This document shows positions 45,640 to 55,704 of a DNA stretch of 64,000 bases, piece by piece. Position 1 is the stretch's first letter; each line of letters opens with the position of its first letter. Below the pieces are notes generated by a model. It was not told the origin of the DNA. It was given only the letters and a program-made list of their open reading frames with translations, and did not search any database. The position numbers and the translations under genes were made by a program. Source of the DNA: Gammaproteobacteria bacterium (lineage in GTDB: Bacteria > Pseudomonadota > Gammaproteobacteria > Pseudomonadales > Cellvibrionaceae); assembly GCA_004172865.1 (NCBI GenBank), contig SEBV01000017.1:1-64000 (forward strand). Reading direction: 5' to 3'.

Positions 45640-47499
45640 ATGAACAGCGCAAAAAATAATAAGGACGCTGCCAGCTACAATTTATCCAGTGCAAACCTGA
45701 ACTCTACAAAAATCGCTTACCGTTATTGGTTACAGATTTATATGATTGCCGTTATCGCGTGCAATCTAGGTTTGCTATTTTGGGACAGCAACGGCAGCGA
45801 TACGGGGTTCTGGGAAGATTGGGTTAAGCAATTACTCAATAAAGGCTATGGCGAATTTAATGGCAACTACCCGCCAATTTATATTCACTGGCTCTATGTT
45901 GTTGCGCAGATCTATTCGCACTTACAAATCCCCGTTGAAAATAATATTTTATTGAAGCAGCTAACCCAGCTGCCCATTTTATTTTCACACCTCACGTTAA
46001 CGGGAATTGTTTTTTATCTTCTGAAAACACGCAGAGCCAATCCCGTACATTTTCATGCTGCGCTATTAATAACAGTTTTGAATCCTGCTATCTTATTTAA
46101 CGGACCTATTTGGGGTCAAATAGATGTAGTTCCCGAAATTCCAGTGGTAGCAGCCTTACTGTTCGGATTAAGTAAAAATTATAAAATCCTAACTTTTCCA
46201 TTTTATACGCTGGGGCTTCTCACCAAATTCCAAATGATTGCGTTTGCTCCCGCATTCGGCATTTTATTTTTCACTGATTATAAAACTCACTTAAAATCTA
46301 TTATTGGCTGCGCCGCAGTGTTCATTATTGCGTTCTTGCCTTCTATTGTGACTCACAACTTTTTTCCTGCCTTTAAGCTTGCATATATTGATGTATTACA
46401 TCAATACGGCACAACGACAATGGGTGCTTCCAATATTTGGATTCTGTTAACCGGTAATGCGGCACCTGATTCTATTTTGTTATTTGGTGTAGATAAGAAT
46501 ACATTTCTGGCACCGCTCTTCACCGCAAAACATTTCGGCATGATCAGTTTTGCATGTGTATGTCTCTTTGTTTTCGTGCAAGGTATAAATAATCTCGTCA
46601 GAAAAAAATATGCCCATAACAACGAAGCCTTAACCCAGGACATCCTGTTTTACGCAATGCTATGTGCTGCCTCATTTTTCACTTTGCTACCAGCTATGCA
46701 TGAACGCTACTTATTACCTGCCGTGGTTATGGCGCTGGTTTATTTCGCTGTAAATGCCAACAAGATTATATATCCACTCGCATTTAGTTTTATATCCGCA
46801 TTCAATCTAGCGATGTGCTTGGGATTAAAAACATCAAGCGTGTGGCCCGCTATTTCATGGATTATGTTGGCTGCGTTTATTTACGGCATCATGGAACTTA
46901 TTTTTAAACGCAGCTGGGTGATTTTTGTTAAGGATGTAACCGAAAAATTATTTTCCTACCGGTATTTATTTATAGGGGTATTGATTATTTCCAGTCTTGC
47001 ACTGACTCACGAGTTAGTGGACAGAACTAAAATTCGTCATCTTAAATTGGAGCGAAATGAAATTGATCTGACGCAGCTTCGCCCTATTCACGCACATCAG
47101 GATTATGGCAATTTGGGTACGAACAAAAGTGTTAATGGCACCGTGCTTACTCTCGCCGGCAGACGTTTTTCCAATGGATTGGGCACTCACGCCAATTCGC
47201 AAATAGATTACATGTTGCCCGACAATGTTGAGAGCTTTAGTTTTATTGTAGGGCTGGATGATGAAGTTGAATCGGCAAGTATCAAAGCATCGGTGTGGGG
47301 CGATGACAAACTCATTTGGGAATCAAAACCTTTTTACGGTGCGGAAAAAGATCTTGAGCCTATCAAGCTGAATATATCGAATATTAGAAAATTAAGCTTA
47401 AGAGTATCGGGTATGGATGATATTAGTGGCGACCATACCGACTGGGTGCAACCAGTAATTACTCTGCGCAAAAATAATGAGTTAATGAGAACACAATGA
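45640..47499 (+). CDS. GT-C membrane glycosyltransferase with C-terminal NPCBM domain
   Basis: 619 residues. About ten membrane helices span 30-470; the first periplasmic loop holds an acidic stretch (WDSNGSDTGFWEDWVKQLL) as in lipid-sugar-dependent GT-C enzymes, and NGPIWGQIDVVPEIPVVAAL resembles mannosyltransferase-type loops. After the last helix (LFIGVLIISSLALTHEL) comes a periplasmic domain of about 135 residues (478-613). Its hallmarks LAGRRFSNGLGTHANSQIDY and FSFIVGLDDEV, plus TDWVQPVITL at the end, match NPCBM carbohydrate-binding modules. The acceptor glycan is unknown. Confidence 0.85.
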   Translation: MNSAKNNKDAASYNLSSANLNSTKIAYRYWLQIYMIAVIACNLGLLFWDSNGSDTGFWEDWVKQLLNKGYGEFNGNYPPIYIHWLYVVAQIYSHLQIPVENNILLKQLTQLPILFSHLTLTGIVFYLLKTRRANPVHFHAALLITVLNPAILFNGPIWGQIDVVPEIPVVAALLFGLSKNYKILTFPFYTLGLLTKFQMIAFAPAFGILFFTDYKTHLKSIIGCAAVFIIAFLPSIVTHNFFPAFKLAYIDVLHQYGTTTMGASNIWILLTGNAAPDSILLFGVDKNTFLAPLFTAKHFGMISFACVCLFVFVQGINNLVRKKYAHNNEALTQDILFYAMLCAASFFTLLPAMHERYLLPAVVMALVYFAVNANKIIYPLAFSFISAFNLAMCLGLKTSSVWPAISWIMLAAFIYGIMELIFKRSWVIFVKDVTEKLFSYRYLFIGVLIISSLALTHELVDRTKIRHLKLERNEIDLTQLRPIHAHQDYGNLGTNKSVNGTVLTLAGRRFSNGLGTHANSQIDYMLPDNVESFSFIVGLDDEVESASIKASVWGDDKLIWESKPFYGAEKDLEPIKLNISNIRKLSLRVSGMDDISGDHTDWVQPVITLRKNNELMRTQ

Positions 47500-49316
47500 A
47501 AAAAATACTACCTGGCATAGTGTCGCTTGGCATATGCATTTTACTACTGCTTAGCCTCATGTGGATTTCATCCTGGAAAACTATAGGTGTTAGCAAAGCT
47601 GAATTTATTTGTGCTGGTACTGCGCCTCGGGTTGTTAATTTGCCGTTTTCAGAAGACTTTGTTGGCCGCTACACAATGCAGCTTAACGTGGAGAACACAG
47701 CCAGCACAAAACAGCAATTCCGTATAACACCAGATGATGAAGTGCTCGCTATTCGTGTAAATGGGCAATCGATTGCGTTAGATCATATATCTGCTTCTGA
47801 CCGAAGAAATTATGGCTCAGGTTTTTTAATTAGCTTCGATAATTTAAAACCCAACCAAACCAATCTATTTGAATTCGATCTACTCAATGAAAGCAACCCT
47901 ACCGGGTTTCGTCTAGAAGCAACTCAAAGACTTAGCAAAGCCCAATTCATCTGTACCTTTATAGTACTGGTTTTGTTTTCGCTATTCCTAAGCCGCTATT
48001 TAAAAATGTCTGGCCTGCAAAAATTATTTTTGCTTGTCGGCCTGATATTGTCTCTGGTTTATCTTTCTAAAACTGATGCGCGAGAAAGAACCTTTGACGT
48101 TTACGAGGGTGGCGGCCACAGAGATTACATTGAACAACTTATAACAAAGCATAGCTTTCCAAATCCGGGAGAAGGCTGGGAATATCATCAGCCACCGCTT
48201 TATTATTTAATTGCTGCAGCATCCAAAGTAGCTGGTCACATTCCCAAAACAGCAAGTGATCTTTGGGGCCAATTACTTGCACTTTATTTTTGGGTGATTT
48301 TTTTAGCCAGTGGTTTGGCTTGCTTGAATATTGCATTCAAGCAACAAAAATTACCTTTGTTGATTTCAAGTTTTGCGTTGTGCTTGTGGCCGTCTGGAAT
48401 TATTCATAGTGTGAGAATGGGTAATGACCTGGCACTTTATGCATTTTATGGATTATCTTTTTTCTATACGCTTAAATGGTGGAAGACGCGGACCTCAACG
48501 CATTTGTTCTGGGCAAGTTTGTGGATGGGCGCATCACTCCTAACAAAATCTAATGGTTTGGCAATGACCGCAACCATTGGCATGTTGTTTTGCTTGCATA
48601 TGTTTTTAATTTTCCAACACAAAGAGCATTTTCAAGCTAAAAAGAAAAAGCTAATTCGCGATTTTTGTATTTTATCAGGCGCATTTGTTGTCGCCTTTTT
48701 ACTAAACTTTGGCGATAACATTTATTACTACTTGAATGGTTCTTCAAGTGATTGGCTGTTATCAAATGTAAGTCAAAGTATTAATGCGGGCTTAAAAGTA
48801 GGCAACGCACCCGTCAACTATTTGGTTTTTGATTTATCAACTTATTTGCAACATCCTTTTATCAGCACTTGGGAAGACTCTTCAGGAAGACAATATTTCT
48901 GGAATTTTGTCTGGCGCTCAAGCTTATCATCCGAGTTTTCGTTTCAAGGTAAAGCACTTGCAGTGTGGGGAACGGTTAATGGCATCTTCTTTTTATTAGC
49001 ATTTGCCGCGACGTGTATTTATTTTTTACAAAAACAACCGATCACAACACGTCGCACATTTATTTTATCTTCCTATAAGAATTTGCCTTGGGTACTTACG
49101 CTGATACTGCCCTTTTTATTACTGCTGGCGTATCGCATAAAAGTGCCGCTCTCATGCAATACAGATTTCCGGTATATCTACCCCGTGCTTGTAAGCATGA
49201 TTTTCTTCGCGTGTTTGATTTGGCGTGAACCCAAAAAATTTCCGATTCCTGCAGTCTTAGCGGCAAGCTTGGGTCTCATAGGCGCAAACACGTTGTTCTG
49301 GATTATTAAATTATAA
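47496..49316 (+). CDS. GT-C membrane glycosyltransferase with extracytoplasmic N-terminal beta-rich domain
   Basis: 606 residues, overlapping the previous gene by 4 bases (ATGA). A signal anchor (5-25) is followed by about 120 residues of beta-rich sequence (RYTMQLNVENTASTKQQFRI, VLAIRVNGQSIALDHISA) that looks like a jelly-roll. About ten membrane helices follow from residue 150. The large loop DVYEGGGHRDYIEQLI ... EGWEYHQPPLYYLIAAASKV is typical of GT39/ArnT-like glycosyltransferases that use polyprenyl-phosphate sugars. Donor and acceptor are not known; the GtrA/GtrB pair upstream would supply the donor. Confidence 0.82.
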   Translation: MKKILPGIVSLGICILLLLSLMWISSWKTIGVSKAEFICAGTAPRVVNLPFSEDFVGRYTMQLNVENTASTKQQFRITPDDEVLAIRVNGQSIALDHISASDRRNYGSGFLISFDNLKPNQTNLFEFDLLNESNPTGFRLEATQRLSKAQFICTFIVLVLFSLFLSRYLKMSGLQKLFLLVGLILSLVYLSKTDARERTFDVYEGGGHRDYIEQLITKHSFPNPGEGWEYHQPPLYYLIAAASKVAGHIPKTASDLWGQLLALYFWVIFLASGLACLNIAFKQQKLPLLISSFALCLWPSGIIHSVRMGNDLALYAFYGLSFFYTLKWWKTRTSTHLFWASLWMGASLLTKSNGLAMTATIGMLFCLHMFLIFQHKEHFQAKKKKLIRDFCILSGAFVVAFLLNFGDNIYYYLNGSSSDWLLSNVSQSINAGLKVGNAPVNYLVFDLSTYLQHPFISTWEDSSGRQYFWNFVWRSSLSSEFSFQGKALAVWGTVNGIFFLLAFAATCIYFLQKQPITTRRTFILSSYKNLPWVLTLILPFLLLLAYRIKVPLSCNTDFRYIYPVLVSMIFFACLIWREPKKFPIPAVLAASLGLIGANTLFWIIKL

Positions 49317-49317
49317 T

Positions 49318-50682
49318 TTAGATAATTGTCTCCCTAATAACCACACCATAATTCTGCCACTTGCGCGCTTTCCATCGAAAGTATTTGATGACTGCGCGCA
49401 CTGCTTCATCCAAAATTGCTGCGATTAATAACCCAAAGATTCCCAAGTGAAATGGCACTGCCAAGACGTAAGCAAGCGGTACTGAGAATAACCAAATAAC
49501 TGCAATGCTGGATACGGATGTAAAGGTTGCATCGCCCGTACAACGCAAAGCGCTGCCGATAATAATATTGGTAGTTCGCATCGGCTCTGCTAAAAAGCCC
49601 AGCAAAAATACCCAAAATCCAATCTTGATAATTTCCGGGTCGCTGGTAAATAATTTCAAAATCGGCTGATTAAATGCCAGCCAAAAAGATGCTAATAAAG
49701 TCGTACCTATCAATGACATTTTTAAACTTTGCTTAAGTTGCAAATGCGCCAAATCAAATTCCTGTCGCCCTACCCTCTGCGCAATAATCGCTTCAGTAGC
49801 CATGCTCAGTGCGATAGAAATCATCAAGCAAAATAGAAAAGTGTTGTATGTATAAATTTTAACTTTCAAAGCGAGATCGCCAACGCTTGCCGCAATCACA
49901 TTCAGCACGATCATATAACCTTGAAATGACATAGGTTCTAAAATAGCGGGCGCTGCAATTAGTAACACGGGAGTAATCAATAAACCGAATTGCGCGAAGG
50001 ATGCTTTAAATGGAAGATGAATTCTCAACCGAAAATGCACAGCCGCCATAACAAATAGCAAACTGCATAAAGCCGCGCTAATACTCGCTGTTGCTACGCC
50101 AGTAATTCCGCTCGGAGGAATCGATTGAAAGCCATAAACCGCCAACATATTCCCGAGCACATTTACGGTAAATAAAATAATGTTGCTGTAACTATTCCAT
50201 TTGGGAGCGCCGTAAATATTCAAAATAGTTTGGTAAATTAATCTGCAACCCCATAGCCCAACCATCCAGCCAATTAACGACAAATACTCAACGGCGTAAG
50301 CTTGTACCGGCGCGCTTAAATTCATCATTCCGGCGATGACCGGCCCACCTTTATTCACCGCGATAATGGCAATCACCGAAAGTGCGAGCACTAAAAAAGT
50401 ATAAGCACCGATAGTGGCGTTGCCGCGCTGATAATCATTAGCGCCAATGCGCTGCCCCGCAATACTCGCACCGGCAAATGCGCTCACCTGTAGAAAAGCA
50501 TTAGCAACAAACACCAGCGGCGTAACTGCGCCAACGGCTGCAGCTGCAGAGTCGGATACGCGACTTAGGAAATACATATCAACAAGGGGGATAGTGTAGG
50601 TAACGGCTTGGTCGAGGAACATTGGGGCGCTCATGCCCCATAAACCTTTATCGAGTACGCGGCTTTTCGGCGTGCGCTGCAT
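49318..50682 (-). CDS. MATE-family efflux transporter
   Basis: 454 residues, 12 membrane helices in two similar halves, the MATE/DinF fold. The first helix region reads LWGMSAPMFLDQAVTYTIPL, and the VGAVTPLVFVANAFLQVSAF region is typical. These proteins export drugs or lipids with Na+ or H+. Substrate unknown. It converges on the glycosylation operon, its stop lying 1 base beyond the last glycosyltransferase stop, so it is not part of that operon. Confidence 0.92.
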   Translation of the reverse strand: MQRTPKSRVLDKGLWGMSAPMFLDQAVTYTIPLVDMYFLSRVSDSAAAAVGAVTPLVFVANAFLQVSAFAGASIAGQRIGANDYQRGNATIGAYTFLVLALSVIAIIAVNKGGPVIAGMMNLSAPVQAYAVEYLSLIGWMVGLWGCRLIYQTILNIYGAPKWNSYSNIILFTVNVLGNMLAVYGFQSIPPSGITGVATASISAALCSLLFVMAAVHFRLRIHLPFKASFAQFGLLITPVLLIAAPAILEPMSFQGYMIVLNVIAASVGDLALKVKIYTYNTFLFCLMISIALSMATEAIIAQRVGRQEFDLAHLQLKQSLKMSLIGTTLLASFWLAFNQPILKLFTSDPEIIKIGFWVFLLGFLAEPMRTTNIIIGSALRCTGDATFTSVSSIAVIWLFSVPLAYVLAVPFHLGIFGLLIAAILDEAVRAVIKYFRWKARKWQNYGVVIRETII

Positions 50683-50836
50683 GAAGACTCCACTTAAATC
50701 TCAATGAGGTAATTCTCGGCGCGCAGTTTAAGGCTTTTAAGGTGATTAGTAATGCGGCTGTCGTATAAATGTAACCTAAAGCATGCATCCTCTCGTGAAT
50801 CCATAAACCGACCAGATTCCACTTGAGGATGCCACC

Positions 50837-52441
50837 ATGAACACCGAATCGGTACCGTTGCACACGCCAACTTCCGGACCTAATTTAAATATAAAACCAG
50901 CGCGCCTGTCGGCCGGAATTTATATCGCTGTATTGCTCGCCGGCGTTGCATTTACGGCTTTTAGTTTAGTTAGCGATGTTCATAACAGCGCTATGTCCAT
51001 GACGACTTGGCTGCCGTTTGGGCTGTTGGGGATAGCATTATTAATCGCGCTCGGCTTCGAGTTTGTAAACGGTTTTCACGATACCGCGAACGCAGTAGCA
51101 ACGGTCATCTACACCAATTCAATGCCGCCGAGTGTGGCAGTAGTTTGGTCTGGAGTTTTTAATTTTCTGGGTGTGCTTTTTTCCAGCGGTGCAGTCGCCT
51201 TCGGGATTATCTCGCTATTACCCGTTGAACTAATTTTGCAGGTGGGCTCGGATGCTGGTTTCGCCATGGTCTTCGCGCTTCTGATTGCAGCCATCGTCTG
51301 GAACCTGGGCACTTGGCTGTTAGGCTTGCCCGCTTCCTCATCTCACACGCTCATCGGCTCGATCATAGGTGTAGGCGTTGCCAACGCCTTGATGCACGGT
51401 CGCGATGGCACAAGCGGCGTAGATTGGGCACAAGCCACAAAAGTTGGCTACTCGCTTCTGTTATCGCCCATGATAGGTTTTGTTTGCGCTGCCGGCTTAT
51501 TGCTCGCCTTGCGTGCACTTGTTAAAAAACGCGAACTTTATGAAGAACCCGTTGGCGATACACCGCCGCCATGGTGGATCCGCAGTTTGTTGATCCTCAC
51601 CTGCACCGGCGTTTCTTTTGCTCACGGTTCTAACGACGGGCAAAAAGGCATGGGATTAATCATGCTAATTCTTGTAGGTACAGTACCAATGGCCTACGCA
51701 CTCAATCACGCCATGCCTGCCGAAAAAAGCGTTGAGTTTTCTGCGCTTGCACAAGTAACTCAAGACGCTATTAATAGAACAACGCAAGGAATAACGGTGA
51801 AGGATCCGCGCGAAACATTGACAACTTATGTGCGCACTCACGAAATCACTCCAGAGGTTTTACCTGCATTGGCAAATTTGGTTGGCGATATTGGCCAGCA
51901 AGTAAAAGCTAACGGCACGCTCGCTAAATTTCCCGCTGATCAAGTCGCTAACGTTCGTAACGATATGTATCTCGCGTCTGAATCAATTCGCTTTATCGAT
52001 AAGGATAAAAAAGTCGAACTTGATTTTGATTCACGCGGCTTGTTAAAAACATTTAAAAAGCAAATCGATGACGCTACCAAATTTATCCCCATGTGGGTGA
52101 AAGTTGCGGTGGCAATTGCGCTGGGCCTTGGCACTATGGTTGGCTGGAAAAGAATTGTGGTTACTGTCGGCCAAAAAATTGGTAAAACCCATCTCACTTA
52201 TGCGCAAGGTGCTTCAGCTGAATTAGTGGCGATGATTACGATTGGCGCTGCAGATATTTATGGTTTGCCGGTCTCGACAACCCAGGTTTTATCCTCCGGT
52301 GTTGCGGGAACAATGGCTGCCAATAAATCGGGATTGCAATGGGCCACTGTGCGTAACTTATTAATGGCATGGGTGCTTACGCTGCCAGCTGCAATGTTAA
52401 TTTCAGGTTCGCTTTACTGGTTGTTTGTTAAATTGATGTAA
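50837..52441 (+). CDS. pit: Low-affinity inorganic phosphate transporter (PiT family)
   Basis: 534 residues. The PiT signatures are GFEFVNGFHDTANAVATVIY, GLPASSSHTLIGSIIG, SFAHGSNDGQKGMGLIM and GLPVSTTQVLSSGVAG. A hydrophilic central loop of about 130 residues (about 295-420) separates the two halves, as in PitA/PitB. No DUF47/PhoU-like partner lies beside it. Takes up metal-phosphate with protons across the inner membrane. Confidence 0.95.
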   Translation: MNTESVPLHTPTSGPNLNIKPARLSAGIYIAVLLAGVAFTAFSLVSDVHNSAMSMTTWLPFGLLGIALLIALGFEFVNGFHDTANAVATVIYTNSMPPSVAVVWSGVFNFLGVLFSSGAVAFGIISLLPVELILQVGSDAGFAMVFALLIAAIVWNLGTWLLGLPASSSHTLIGSIIGVGVANALMHGRDGTSGVDWAQATKVGYSLLLSPMIGFVCAAGLLLALRALVKKRELYEEPVGDTPPPWWIRSLLILTCTGVSFAHGSNDGQKGMGLIMLILVGTVPMAYALNHAMPAEKSVEFSALAQVTQDAINRTTQGITVKDPRETLTTYVRTHEITPEVLPALANLVGDIGQQVKANGTLAKFPADQVANVRNDMYLASESIRFIDKDKKVELDFDSRGLLKTFKKQIDDATKFIPMWVKVAVAIALGLGTMVGWKRIVVTVGQKIGKTHLTYAQGASAELVAMITIGAADIYGLPVSTTQVLSSGVAGTMAANKSGLQWATVRNLLMAWVLTLPAAMLISGSLYWLFVKLM

Positions 52442-52455
52442 GCTTTTTTGTATAA

Positions 52456-52496
52456 AAAAATGGGGCTACTAATATCAAATAGTAGCCCCATTTTTT
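52456..52496. terminator. Bidirectional intrinsic terminator
   Basis: ATGGGGCTACTA (52460-52471) pairs perfectly with TAGTAGCCCCAT (52480-52491), flanked by A and T runs, between converging pit and the ABC permease gene. Confidence 0.93.
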
Positions 52497-52519
52497 ATTT
52501 GCAAAACTCTAAATTTGAA

Positions 52520-55009
52520 TCAAACAGCTTCACGCAGCACAACCATTGGCGGCGTAGTTACTACTGGCCTACAACAAAGAACACCCAACGCACTAATGAA
52601 CGCAGCGCTACATATGGGTGCAATCAACCAATATATAAAATGTGGTTGAATGGGATTATGAAAAATAAATTTCTGCATGCCAATCAATAAGGTTTCTGAA
52701 CTAACTGTCGCGATAACGCCCGCAATAACACCTAGCACCAAAAATTCTACCAGCACGCTGCCTAAAATCAATTTTTGCGAACTTCCCAATGCTCGCAATA
52801 AACCGGCTTCTTGTTTTCTGCTATCAATACTACTCATCACCGCTGCAAATAAAACGAGTGAACCTGCAGCTAAAGTAAGCCAGAGCACCAAACCAATTCC
52901 ATCGCTAACCTGATCAATAATATTTCGGATTTGATCAATAATTCGATCCAACTCCATCACCGTAATTGTCGGATGTTTATGCAGCAACTGATTAATAAAT
53001 AATTTTTGGTCTGGAGCTAGATAAATACTCGTCATAAACATAGGAGAAAATGCATCGAGCGATTTTGGTTCAAAGATAAAAAAGAAATTCGGCCGCATTG
53101 TTTTCCAATCCAGACTTCTAATGCTTGCCACTTCTACTTCAAGGTCCAATCCGCCGAGCGAAAAAAGTAAGTGATCGCCAATTTTTAAATCCATACTTTT
53201 GGCAACAGCATCTTCAACAGAAACTCCAGGCAAGGATGTCTTGTTCCATTTATCCCACCATTCGCCTTGCAAAATTTTATTATCGTCCGCCAGTACTTCT
53301 GCTTGAGTTAAATTGACTTCACGTTGCAATGCATTTGCTTGCTTTACCAATTCTTCACTCGGTACTGTGCCATTTATTTGAACAAGACGGCCACGAATCA
53401 TGGGGTACAAAGGTGAATTGATAATATTTTTTTCGACCAACATGGATTTAACATCATCCAAATCTGCTGGCGAAATATTTACTAGAAAATGATTAGGAGA
53501 ATTGACCGGCACTTGACCGCGCCAATCATTAATCAAAGACGTACGCACAATGGTAAGTGTAAGCAACAGCATAATAGCGATAGAAAACACCATAATTTGC
53601 ACGAGACTCTGACTTTTACGACGCTGCAAATTTGCAAACGCCAAACGCCCAAAACCACCCAGCGAACTGGAAAATTTCTTGCTAACCAGCAGTAAAGCCC
53701 AGGAAAATACGAAAGAAATTAAAACAACAACAAGTAACGACAGGCTAACCGTAGCCGTTAACTTCAAACTTTGACTAAACAAAGCCACCAAAAATACGAC
53801 AGCAATGAAGGCACACAAACCTTGAACCCAGGCTTGCAACCCATTTACCTCAAGCTCTCTGCGCAATATTTTTAACGGCGGAATGGCAGGTAAAAACCAT
53901 AATGCAGGTAATGCAAAAAACGTTATACAGATCAGCCCGCTAAAAAAACTAAATATATAGGGTGAAAAATGCGCGACCTGCAACACCAGGTTGTAATTTT
54001 TTTCTAAATTAAACGCAACGAACGCTTGAATGCCGTAGCCAAATACCAACCCGAATAAAGATGCGACAGCTCCCAAAATAAATAATTGACTGAAATACAG
54101 ACTACGAATTTTGGTTGCGCTCGTGCCCAAGCTTTTCATTAGCGCAACTTGGTTGGTATGGCGCTCAGAAAATTGTCGCGCTGCTATGGCGATTGCAACG
54201 CCTGCTAACAACACCGCAATTACGGCAGCAAAAAGTAAAAAATTGCGGCCCGACTCCAGAGTTCGGGATAATCTTTCCTGACTGTTATTAATATCCTCAA
54301 TCTTTTCGTGTTTACTTAACTTTGGTTTTAACCAGGTAATAAAATTTTCCAACTCGCTACTGGTATCACTTGCTAATAGCCATGAATAATTTACTCTGCT
54401 ACCGGCTTGGGTAACTTGAGTTGCAGGGACATCGTTGATGTTCATCAAAATTCTGGGCGATACCGTCGAAAACGGATTTCCACTCTCAGGCTCACGAATC
54501 AAAATTTGCGTTACCGATAACTCTAATTCGCCAACCGAAAGTTTATCGCCCAATTGAATTTTTAACTGTGGCAGTAAACGCGAATCAAGCCAGACTTCAC
54601 CTTGTGATGGTGCAGCCTCGGCGCGTTTAATATCAGCAGGATTCATTGCAAATGGAATTTGGCTAATATCTAATTGCCCACGTAGAGGATAATTTTTTTC
54701 AACGGCCTTAACCGCGGCGAGATGCATTTCATCGCCCGCAAAAACCATGGATGCAAACTCAATGGTTTTGGACTGTTTCAAGTGTTCCGCCGCTGCCTGA
54801 TCAGCCCATTCCTGATTAACAGGTTTACTGCTTTCAACAATAATATCGGCGCCCAACAAAGCGTTGCTTTGCCCTAACAATGTGGAATCCAATCTATCGG
54901 TAAAAATAGAAATTCCGCTGAGCACGGCAACCGCGAGTACGATTGAAACACTCAACAGCTTCAGCTCACCGCTGCGCCAATTGCGAATTAACAAATTTAA
55001 AGCCAGCAT
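52520..55009 (-). CDS. ybbP: FtsX-like ABC transporter permease (YbbP type)
   Basis: 829 residues with about ten membrane helices: one near residue 25, three at about 255-370 (first FtsX unit), two or more at about 395-440 and 470-495, and three at the C-terminus (about 705-825, second FtsX unit). Two large periplasmic domains lie between. The architecture matches E. coli YbbP. With the ATPase encoded 11 bases upstream it forms an exporter-type complex of unproven substrate; the pair diverging from tesA is a conserved arrangement. Confidence 0.9.
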   Translation of the reverse strand: MLALNLLIRNWRSGELKLLSVSIVLAVAVLSGISIFTDRLDSTLLGQSNALLGADIIVESSKPVNQEWADQAAAEHLKQSKTIEFASMVFAGDEMHLAAVKAVEKNYPLRGQLDISQIPFAMNPADIKRAEAAPSQGEVWLDSRLLPQLKIQLGDKLSVGELELSVTQILIREPESGNPFSTVSPRILMNINDVPATQVTQAGSRVNYSWLLASDTSSELENFITWLKPKLSKHEKIEDINNSQERLSRTLESGRNFLLFAAVIAVLLAGVAIAIAARQFSERHTNQVALMKSLGTSATKIRSLYFSQLFILGAVASLFGLVFGYGIQAFVAFNLEKNYNLVLQVAHFSPYIFSFFSGLICITFFALPALWFLPAIPPLKILRRELEVNGLQAWVQGLCAFIAVVFLVALFSQSLKLTATVSLSLLVVVLISFVFSWALLLVSKKFSSSLGGFGRLAFANLQRRKSQSLVQIMVFSIAIMLLLTLTIVRTSLINDWRGQVPVNSPNHFLVNISPADLDDVKSMLVEKNIINSPLYPMIRGRLVQINGTVPSEELVKQANALQREVNLTQAEVLADDNKILQGEWWDKWNKTSLPGVSVEDAVAKSMDLKIGDHLLFSLGGLDLEVEVASIRSLDWKTMRPNFFFIFEPKSLDAFSPMFMTSIYLAPDQKLFINQLLHKHPTITVMELDRIIDQIRNIIDQVSDGIGLVLWLTLAAGSLVLFAAVMSSIDSRKQEAGLLRALGSSQKLILGSVLVEFLVLGVIAGVIATVSSETLLIGMQKFIFHNPIQPHFIYWLIAPICSAAFISALGVLCCRPVVTTPPMVVLREAV

Positions 55010-55020
55010 AGATTTCTCCT

Positions 55021-55704
55021 TTAAACTTGTTGTGAAATTATACTGCCAGCAGATAACTCAATATTTTTCTGACACAAAGAGGCAAGGCGTTGCTCGTGGG
55101 TAATCAACACCAGAGTTGCACCTTGTGTGCGATTTAATTCAAATAATAAATCAATAATTTTTGCACCTGTTGTACTGTCCAAATTTCCTGTCGGCTCATC
55201 AGCAAATAAAATTTTGGGTTGACTTGCAAAAGCGCGCGCAATCGCAACACGCTGTTGTTCACCACCGGATAATTGTTGTGGATAATGCTGTAAACGTTTT
55301 TCCAAGCCAACGTGCTTTAAAAAATCTATCGCCAAGTTTCTTGCTTGTTTATCACCACGCAATTCCAACGGCAGCATAACGTTTTCAACTGCAGTCAAAC
55401 CGGGTAACAATTGAAATGATTGGAAAATAAAACCGACATTCTCTGCACGAACCTTTGCACGCCCTTCTTCATCAAGCGCTGTCAAACAATTACCGTTCAA
55501 ATAAACGTCGCCCGTTGAAGGAATATCCAACCCCGCCAAAATCCCCAGAAGAGTCGATTTGCCCGAACCCGATGCCCCAGTAATAGCGAGGGATTCGCCC
55601 GTTGCTACACTTAACGAAATCGGCTGCAGTATTTCCAACGCGCCTTCCTGTGTGGCGACCGTTTTGGTAATCGAACGGACATCAAGCATTAATGCAGACG
55701 ACAT
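55021..55704 (-). CDS. ybbA: ABC transporter ATP-binding protein (YbbA/LolD type)
   Basis: 227 residues. Walker A GASGSGKSTLLGILAGLD, Q-loop FIFQSFQLLPGLTAVENVML, signature LSGGEQQRVAIARAFASQP, Walker B ILFADEPTGNLD, H-loop LVLITHEQRLA. MacB/LolD subfamily. Its position between ybbP and divergent tesA identifies it as YbbA rather than LolD. Confidence 0.93.
   Translation of the reverse strand: MSSALMLDVRSITKTVATQEGALEILQPISLSVATGESLAITGASGSGKSTLLGILAGLDIPSTGDVYLNGNCLTALDEEGRAKVRAENVGFIFQSFQLLPGLTAVENVMLPLELRGDKQARNLAIDFLKHVGLEKRLQHYPQQLSGGEQQRVAIARAFASQPKILFADEPTGNLDSTTGAKIIDLLFELNRTQGATLVLITHEQRLASLCQKNIELSAGSIISQQV

Noticed and set aside
52448-52690. 80-codon frame after pit
   Set aside because: It crosses a strong terminator and overlaps the 3' end of the ABC permease gene on the other strand.
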